Positions 59,244 to 64,000 of a stretch of 64,000 nucleotides of DNA are shown here, in pieces; the stretch's first letter is position 1; every line of letters begins with the position of its first letter. The notes under the pieces were generated by a model. That model worked only from the letters and a program-made list of their open reading frames with translations, did not search any database and was not told the DNA's origin. The translations under genes and the position numbers were made by a program. The DNA is from Acidobacteriota bacterium (lineage in GTDB: Bacteria; Acidobacteriota; Vicinamibacteria; Vicinamibacterales; JAKQTR01): positions 87,342-151,341 of the forward strand of contig JAPKZO010000032.1 of assembly GCA_026393755.1 (NCBI GenBank), written 5' to 3'.

Positions 59244-61393
59244 GATCGGATCTCGGCCGGAGATGCGTCGATGACCACCTCGGCGCCAGGTCGTCGTCTG
59301 GAACCAATGACCGAGAGCGCGATCGCGCCGACCAAGACCGTCAACCAGGACATCGCGACCAGGCCCATTCGTCGAGGGTACTCGATCTCCACCGAGTAGC
59401 TGCCGTCAGCCGGCGCGGAGAAGGCCAGTTGGCCACCTTCGTCGAACAGCGCGACGTCCCGGCCGCTCGCAGTTGCGGCCCAGGCGGGATAGTAGTGGGT
59501 CCGAATGACGACGTGATCTCTCGCACGCACGTCCTCCAGCGCCACCGTCGCCCCGAGTCCATCGTAGCGGGTGAGCCGCGCGCGGCCATTCGGTGTGACG
59601 ACATCTCGGATGTCGGCATCCACGACGGCGTACTCCCGCCAGGGGTCGGCTCCCCACACCGGCGTGAACAGCGGACTCGCGTCAAGGTAGCGGATGGCAG
59701 GATCCGACCAGACGAACAGGTTCGCCACGCCCCATCGTCGCATCGTCTCGGCAAACTCCGCCGGCGGCGTATCAGCGATCGCGCGGCCGCGGAACGCCCC
59801 ACCGGCGAGCGAGTGAGCGCGGAACGCGCTGCGGTGGAAACCATCCTGGGGCTGGCCGAAGAAACGCTTGCCTGTGGCGGCGGGCAGCAACGACTCGTAG
59901 TGGCTGTTGAACCTGGACCGTTCGCTCCGCGCGCCAGGCGTCGCTATCATGTTCCAGTGGGGGTTGTTCTCGAGCAGCACAGTTGCGCCACGAGCTCTGC
60001 TGATGTGCTCCACCAGCGCTTCGTTGAACGCGTTGACGTTTGGCAGATGCCAGACCCGGGTGAACGGCACAGCGACGAAGAGTCCCAGCACCAGCAGGAC
60101 GGCCGGCGCGACGGCCGGCCGCGTCGGCAGCTTCGTCACGAAATACGCGAGCACCGGGGCGAGGACGAGAGGGTACAGATAGAGTTCGCGGGACAGCAGG
60201 ATGCCAAGCTGGGGCGTATTCAAGCGCAGCATGAGCACGGTCGCCAGCGTAGCCCACGCGTAAAAGACCGGACGTGAACGGCGTGCCAATGCCACAGCCA
60301 CCACAACCGGCAGCCAGATGTGGGCGGCGCCAACGTAGTCGTTGAACCAGCGCCATGGACGCGTCAGAATTTCGGTCGCGTAATAAGCATTCGTGACGAA
60401 CCCGGCCCAGTCGAATGCCGGCGGTGCGGTCCAATACAGATTATTGGCGTGGAAGTACTCGGGGTACCTCAGGATTTCCCAGTGCAGGGGAAGTGCGCCG
60501 ATGAAAGCGATGCTCAGCCCCGCCGCCGAAACACACGCGACGCGCCAACTGCGATAGAACAGCGCTTCGATCGCCAGCAGCACCGCGGCATACAGGTAGA
60601 ACGCGGCGTGCGAATACAGCACCAGAGTCAACGCCGCGACGAGCAACGGGCCGCCCCATCGTCGGCCGAGACGCGCCGCGTGGCTTCCAGCCAGCGCCAA
60701 TCCGGTAAAGCCCGCACCGGCCACGGAATTGGCCATGCCGCTGCGCATGATCGTGGCGAAATAGCCCGCCGTCAGCACGCACGCGATCCCGGTCGCCAGT
60801 CGCGTCATCTGGTCGTCACCGTCAAGCCTGATGTCGAGATAGACCGCAAGCGGGACAAGTACAGTGAACAGCGCGAGCAGGGCGTGAAACCCGAGCTCGG
60901 GGCCAAACAGCGAGAACGGCATGTAGGCTGTAACCGCCAGGCTCTGGCTGAAATCCGACGACGTATGGTAGCCCCCGAGGAAAGCCCAATTCCAACCCGT
61001 CAACGCGCCGTGCCGCAGGAGCTCGACACCGTTGGCGGTCAGCTGAAGCAGGCCTGGCCAGTCGTCGTAGAACGGAATCTGGGTCCAGGTAATCGGAGGA
61101 AACGCCGCCAGGAATGCGGCGGTCAGCAGTGCCAATCCCGCCGCCAGCGTGAATCCCGACATCCGACCGCCGTCAGCAGTCGCGTTCGGACGACGCCACC
61201 ACCAGATGCCAAGAATCGTTGCAACGCCGAGCGCCGAACCGTACCAGGGGAGGCGCCAGCCATGCAGCGCCCCAGGCTCGGCGGCCCAGCGGGCCGTCGA
61301 GAGAAAGTTGATCCAGGCCACCGCGAGTGACACGACGAAGACCCCGAACCAGCGGAGTCTGCCACGCCATCCCAACCGCGCGGTGGTCTCCAA
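59240..61393 (-). CDS. Large GT-C/YfhO-like membrane protein
   Basis: A 717-residue protein. About 12-13 helices are followed by an outer soluble domain and one final helix (LVAMSWLTVLVGAIALSVIG). The first outer loop holds ITWTQIPFYDDWPGLLQLTA (D110, D111) and LGGYHTSSDFSQSLAVTAYM. The C-terminal domain ends in FSAPADGSYSVEIEYPRRMG, as in YfhO and related glycosyltransferase-like membrane proteins. The start is TTG 61393, supported by GAGGG eight bases upstream. It opens the minus-strand block that runs to the mutase gene. Confidence 0.68.
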   Translation of the reverse strand: METTARLGWRGRLRWFGVFVVSLAVAWINFLSTARWAAEPGALHGWRLPWYGSALGVATILGIWWWRRPNATADGGRMSGFTLAAGLALLTAAFLAAFPPITWTQIPFYDDWPGLLQLTANGVELLRHGALTGWNWAFLGGYHTSSDFSQSLAVTAYMPFSLFGPELGFHALLALFTVLVPLAVYLDIRLDGDDQMTRLATGIACVLTAGYFATIMRSGMANSVAGAGFTGLALAGSHAARLGRRWGGPLLVAALTLVLYSHAAFYLYAAVLLAIEALFYRSWRVACVSAAGLSIAFIGALPLHWEILRYPEYFHANNLYWTAPPAFDWAGFVTNAYYATEILTRPWRWFNDYVGAAHIWLPVVVAVALARRSRPVFYAWATLATVLMLRLNTPQLGILLSRELYLYPLVLAPVLAYFVTKLPTRPAVAPAVLLVLGLFVAVPFTRVWHLPNVNAFNEALVEHISRARGATVLLENNPHWNMIATPGARSERSRFNSHYESLLPAATGKRFFGQPQDGFHRSAFRAHSLAGGAFRGRAIADTPPAEFAETMRRWGVANLFVWSDPAIRYLDASPLFTPVWGADPWREYAVVDADIRDVVTPNGRARLTRYDGLGATVALEDVRARDHVVIRTHYYPAWAATASGRDVALFDEGGQLAFSAPADGSYSVEIEYPRRMGLVAMSWLTVLVGAIALSVIGSRRRPGAEVVIDASPAEIRS

Positions 61394-61404
61394 TCGATCA
61401 CCCT

Positions 61405-61962
61405 CTATTTGGCCGGCTTCGATTGCAGAGACTTCACCACGTCGGCGGTGATATCGATCGATGGCGCGCTGAAGATTACCCCAGCGGCGCCGCGTTCAAG
61501 CACGAGCTGATAGCCGAGCGCTGCCGCCATCGACTTGATGTGCGCCCGAATGCTGTCTTCCGTAAAACGGGTTCGGGTGGAGATCTCGCCCACCGCGCGC
61601 AGTTCCGCCTCCTGAAGGGCATCGCGCTTGCGCCGAATCTCCTGCAGCAAGTCCTGACGCGCCTGCGCCGTCATCGTACCGCTGCCCTCGGTGATCTTCA
61701 TTTCGAGGGCGTGGACGTCAATTCTCTGCCGGTCGAGCTCCGCCATGCGCTTCGCGCGCAGGCTATCGATGGACTCCCCTGCAGCTCCTGACACCGCCCG
61801 CACGACGGCCGCCAGATCGACGACAGCAATCCGGGCCGGGGCGATTTTGCCGATTGAGGCGGGACTGGCGGCGCCTGGACGGGCGGGGCCCTGTGCCGTC
61901 GCACCTGCGATCGATAGCGTAAGCCCGACCGCGGCAAGTCCAAACACGAAGTGCTTGTTCAC
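61405..61962 (-). CDS. OmpH/Skp-family periplasmic chaperone-like protein
   Basis: A 185-residue exported protein. The signal peptide ends SIAGATA|QG. The mature protein has a first strand ARIAVVDLAAVV, a long charged coiled-coil hairpin (about residues 65-130) and a closing strand IDITADVVKSLQSK, the OmpH plan. Skp chaperones carry unfolded outer-membrane proteins. Conservation is weak, so this could be a related coiled-coil protein. GTG 61962 has a strong AAGGGGGAT seven bases upstream. It lies 11 bases before the YfhO-like gene. Confidence 0.75.
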   Translation of the reverse strand: MNKHFVFGLAAVGLTLSIAGATAQGPARPGAASPASIGKIAPARIAVVDLAAVVRAVSGAAGESIDSLRAKRMAELDRQRIDVHALEMKITEGSGTMTAQARQDLLQEIRRKRDALQEAELRAVGEISTRTRFTEDSIRAHIKSMAAALGYQLVLERGAAGVIFSAPSIDITADVVKSLQSKPAK

Positions 61963-62257
61963 GTCATCCCCCTTGAAGCGGATCCGCCGAAGCCAGCAAG
62001 AACCTTCGGGCCGAAAGTGGCGAGATGCGGCTCAGCGGCGAACGCCCGGCCTTTCGGCCAGACAATCCCGTACGGCTAACGCCTGCGGACGCTGTGACCG
62101 ATAGACCACACAGCCCGTGGTGCGGCCGCCTCATGCCAGTTCATGCAGGCGTAAGCCATGGCACAATTCGACTCGATTATGGCACAAGAACACGGTACAA
62201 TTCTCGCATACAGTACAAGTCTCACTTGCTGGTTCGTGTTTTTTTCGCTTCAGCGAG
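61963..62257. other. Divergent intergenic region with degenerate repeats
   Basis: The 295 bases between two divergent genes contain no open frame of note. There is a small GGCC-TTTC-GGCC stem (62048-62059). Four similar words starting GG(C/T)ACAA or AGTACAA lie at 62160, 62181, 62194 and 62212. TACAAT at 62196-62201 could be a -10 box but lacks a partner -35. Confidence 0.4.
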
Positions 62258-64000
62258 ATGTTCTCGAGGGCCGCCGTGTCCCGTTCCATACGTAACTCCT
62301 GTGGTGTGTTGTTTGCGGCCGTGATGGCGGCTGGTCTCGCCAGCCCGGCGTCTGCGCAGTTGGCGCCGGTGACGGGCACGACGACGCATGAGGTGGCCCG
62401 GGAGGACGCGTACTGGATCGAGGCCCCGTCGTACTCAGCGGCCTTCGATTTGACCAACGACGTCTACCTGGTGGTTTACAACACCTATTGGACGCCCAGC
62501 CAATCGCAGATCATGAAAGGCCTCTGGCTGGATGTCAACGGCAACCAGGTCGGGACCACGTTTACGATCGGGCCGGGCTTCGAGCCGCGCGTCATCTACG
62601 GGGCGGCCGACAATGCCTTCCTGCTGACCTATAACACCGGGAACTCGCGCAGCGCCATGTTCCTCCGGTATGCCGGGACCGGCGCCGCTACCAAGCTCAC
62701 GCCGACGCCGCTGGTGCTCGGCCCGATGACGTGGAGCAAGTTGTCCTACGGCGAGGCCACCTATGTCCCAAGTACGGGGCTGTACCTGACGACATGGCGG
62801 GACGCGCCAGGGGGGCTGCCCTCTCAGGCCTACCTGCGGTCGATCAAGCTGGACGGCACGCTGGGGACGACCGTGGTGCTCAATACCAGGGTCGGTAATG
62901 GTGAAGCGCACGACTTCCCCGACGTCTCCTGCAGCCCCACCGAATGCCTCGCCTTTGGCCACTACTACAACGACGCGGCGCAGCGGTTTGGCAACTGGGG
63001 ACGCTGGTTGGATTTGACCGGGACGCCGACCGGCGACATGTTCTACTTCGACATTGGCGGCCTGCACGACGACCAGCAGGTCGAGTACAGCCCGACGATC
63101 GGCAAGTACGTTCTGACGTGGATACTCGACATGGGCTGGCAGCGGGGCATGCTCCTGTCGGCGGGCGACACGAGCGGCACGGTCTTCGCCACCGGCTCGG
63201 CGAAGGGCCGCTTCACCACGATGCCGTACAACAGCGGCACCCAGACGTTTGTCAAGGTGATGGGCGGCTGGGACTGGCGGAGCTTCGCCCAGCAGCTGGA
63301 TGCGACCGGTGCGCCGCTCGGGAGCGACGTACAGATCTCGAACGGGCCGACATCGGACGGTTGGACCGCCGCCGCCGCCAATCCGAAGCTGGGGCAGTTC
63401 CTCGCCGTCTATCGACACGACGTCACCAACCTGCGCGTCCTGCTCCTCCAGAGTGGTCTCGTCCAGCCGAGTTCCGGCTACCTGCTGTCAATCACGCAAA
63501 CAGGTACCGGGTCCGGGACCGTCACGTCCGATTCCGGCGGCATCAACTGCGGGACCACCTGCAGCGCCACGTACGCGAACGGCACGGTTGTGACGCTGAC
63601 GGCAACGGCGGCAAGCGACTCGGTGTTCGCCGGGTGGAGCGGAACCGGCTGCGCGAGCGGCAGTGTCACGATCACCGCTCCAACAACCTGCTCAGCGACG
63701 TTCAATCTGATCACGCAGTCGAGCTACACGCTGGCGGTCGCGAAGGCTGGCGCGGGCACGGGCACAGTGACGTCGAATCCAGGCACGATCAACTGCGGCA
63801 CGACCTGCAGCGCCGTCTATGCCGGCGGAACGCAGGTGACCCTGACGGCAACACCTGCGACCGGATCACGGTTTGGCAGCTGGAGCGGCACGGGCTGTGC
63901 CGGCGGCAGCGTCACGGTCAACGCGAACATCACGTGCACGGCGACGTTCAACCTGATCGAGCCCTCAACGGGCGCGTTGAAACCGGTGGGCACGGGCTCG
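62258..64000 (+). CDS. Secreted protein with InlB-type repeat domains, C-terminally cut by window
   Basis: Frame open for 581 codons to the window end. A signal peptide (h-region [13 protein letters not shown], cleavage near ASA|QL) precedes about 370 residues of beta-rich repeats with words such as [60 protein letters not shown] and [18 protein letters not shown]. That spacing suggests a beta-propeller. Two divergent InlB B-repeat (Flg_new_2-like) units follow from 63479. An extracellular or cell-surface protein is likely. ATG 62258 has a weak ribosome site; a GTG at 62276 is possible. Its end and any sorting signal are outside the window. Confidence 0.8.
   Translation, partial: MFSRAAVSRSIRNSCGVLFAAVMAAGLASPASAQLAPVTGTTTHEVAREDAYWIEAPSYSAAFDLTNDVYLVVYNTYWTPSQSQIMKGLWLDVNGNQVGTTFTIGPGFEPRVIYGAADNAFLLTYNTGNSRSAMFLRYAGTGAATKLTPTPLVLGPMTWSKLSYGEATYVPSTGLYLTTWRDAPGGLPSQAYLRSIKLDGTLGTTVVLNTRVGNGEAHDFPDVSCSPTECLAFGHYYNDAAQRFGNWGRWLDLTGTPTGDMFYFDIGGLHDDQQVEYSPTIGKYVLTWILDMGWQRGMLLSAGDTSGTVFATGSAKGRFTTMPYNSGTQTFVKVMGGWDWRSFAQQLDATGAPLGSDVQISNGPTSDGWTAAAANPKLGQFLAVYRHDVTNLRVLLLQSGLVQPSSGYLLSITQTGTGSGTVTSDSGGINCGTTCSATYANGTVVTLTATAASDSVFAGWSGTGCASGSVTITAPTTCSATFNLITQSSYTLAVAKAGAGTGTVTSNPGTINCGTTCSAVYAGGTQVTLTATPATGSRFGSWSGTGCAGGSVTVNANITCTATFNLIEPSTGALKPVGTGS
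63479..63960 (+). repeat. Two tandem 82-codon InlB B-repeat-like units
   Basis: The units start at 63479 and 63725 (246-base period; the second ends near 63960). Shared words are [27 protein letters not shown] and CSATFNL or CTATFNL. Each unit holds four Cys likely to form disulphides. Such domains act as stalk-like modules in surface proteins. Confidence 0.8.

Noticed and set aside
61963..62257. Possible cyclic-di-GMP riboswitch or sigma-54 promoter before the secreted protein gene
   Set aside because: The GEMM core words are missing, and the TGGCAC words lack a TTGC partner at the right spacing.

Overview
The window is 64 kb of GC-rich DNA from a diderm bacterium. The cell-division proteins, a meso-diaminopimelate-type MurE, an OmpH-like periplasmic chaperone, lipoproteins and short secreted RHS-core fragments together look most like Acidobacteriota (Vicinamibacteria-like). 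This placement is inferred from protein character and base composition; no rRNA, tRNA or CRISPR array was seen.

Region by region. (1) 1-663: end of a C4 zinc-ribbon protein and an overlapping RNase HI gene. (2) 664-4830: an accessory patch of small genes and broken pieces, comprising a toxin-like tail overlapping a lipoprotein gene, a secreted RHS core cut short, possible immunity proteins, an IS3-type OrfA stub and small membrane proteins. It reads as a decaying polymorphic-toxin locus. (3) 4852-8399: pgeF, divergent acpS, a SpoVG-like gene and a large radical SAM protein. (4) 8574-23204: a minus-strand dcw (division and cell wall) operon, mraZ-rsmH-ftsL-ftsI-murE-murF-murD-ftsW-murC-ftsQ-ftsA-ftsZ, behind a near-consensus sigma-70 promoter. 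mraY and murG are missing from their usual places, and an inverted-repeat element lies between murD and ftsW. (5) 23363-24472: the GTPase YchF. (6) 24490-61393: a surface-glycan locus of about 37 kb. (7) 61405-64000: an OmpH-like gene and a secreted repeat protein cut by the window end.

The glycan locus holds seven GT2 enzymes of the polyprenyl-phosphate-sugar synthase (Dpm1/GtrB-like) type and seven polytopic GT-C-like proteins. It also holds two GT4 enzymes, a GT9, a GT-B-like protein, two sugar-nucleotide epimerase/dehydratases, a DegT aminotransferase, a UDP-galactopyranose mutase of the eukaryotic type, a NodB-like deacetylase, a GNAT protein, a methyltransferase and three radical SAM enzymes. 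Most genes overlap by 1-13 bases, so they are translationally coupled. The likely scheme is that cytoplasmic enzymes make activated sugars and GT2 enzymes load them on polyprenyl phosphate. GT-C proteins would then transfer them outside the membrane onto a glycan or lipid moved by a Wzx-type flippase. The most unusual gene is 42184-45462, which appears to fuse a Wzx-like flippase to a GT-C glycosyltransferase in one 1092-residue protein through a linker with an exact 15-bp tandem duplication.
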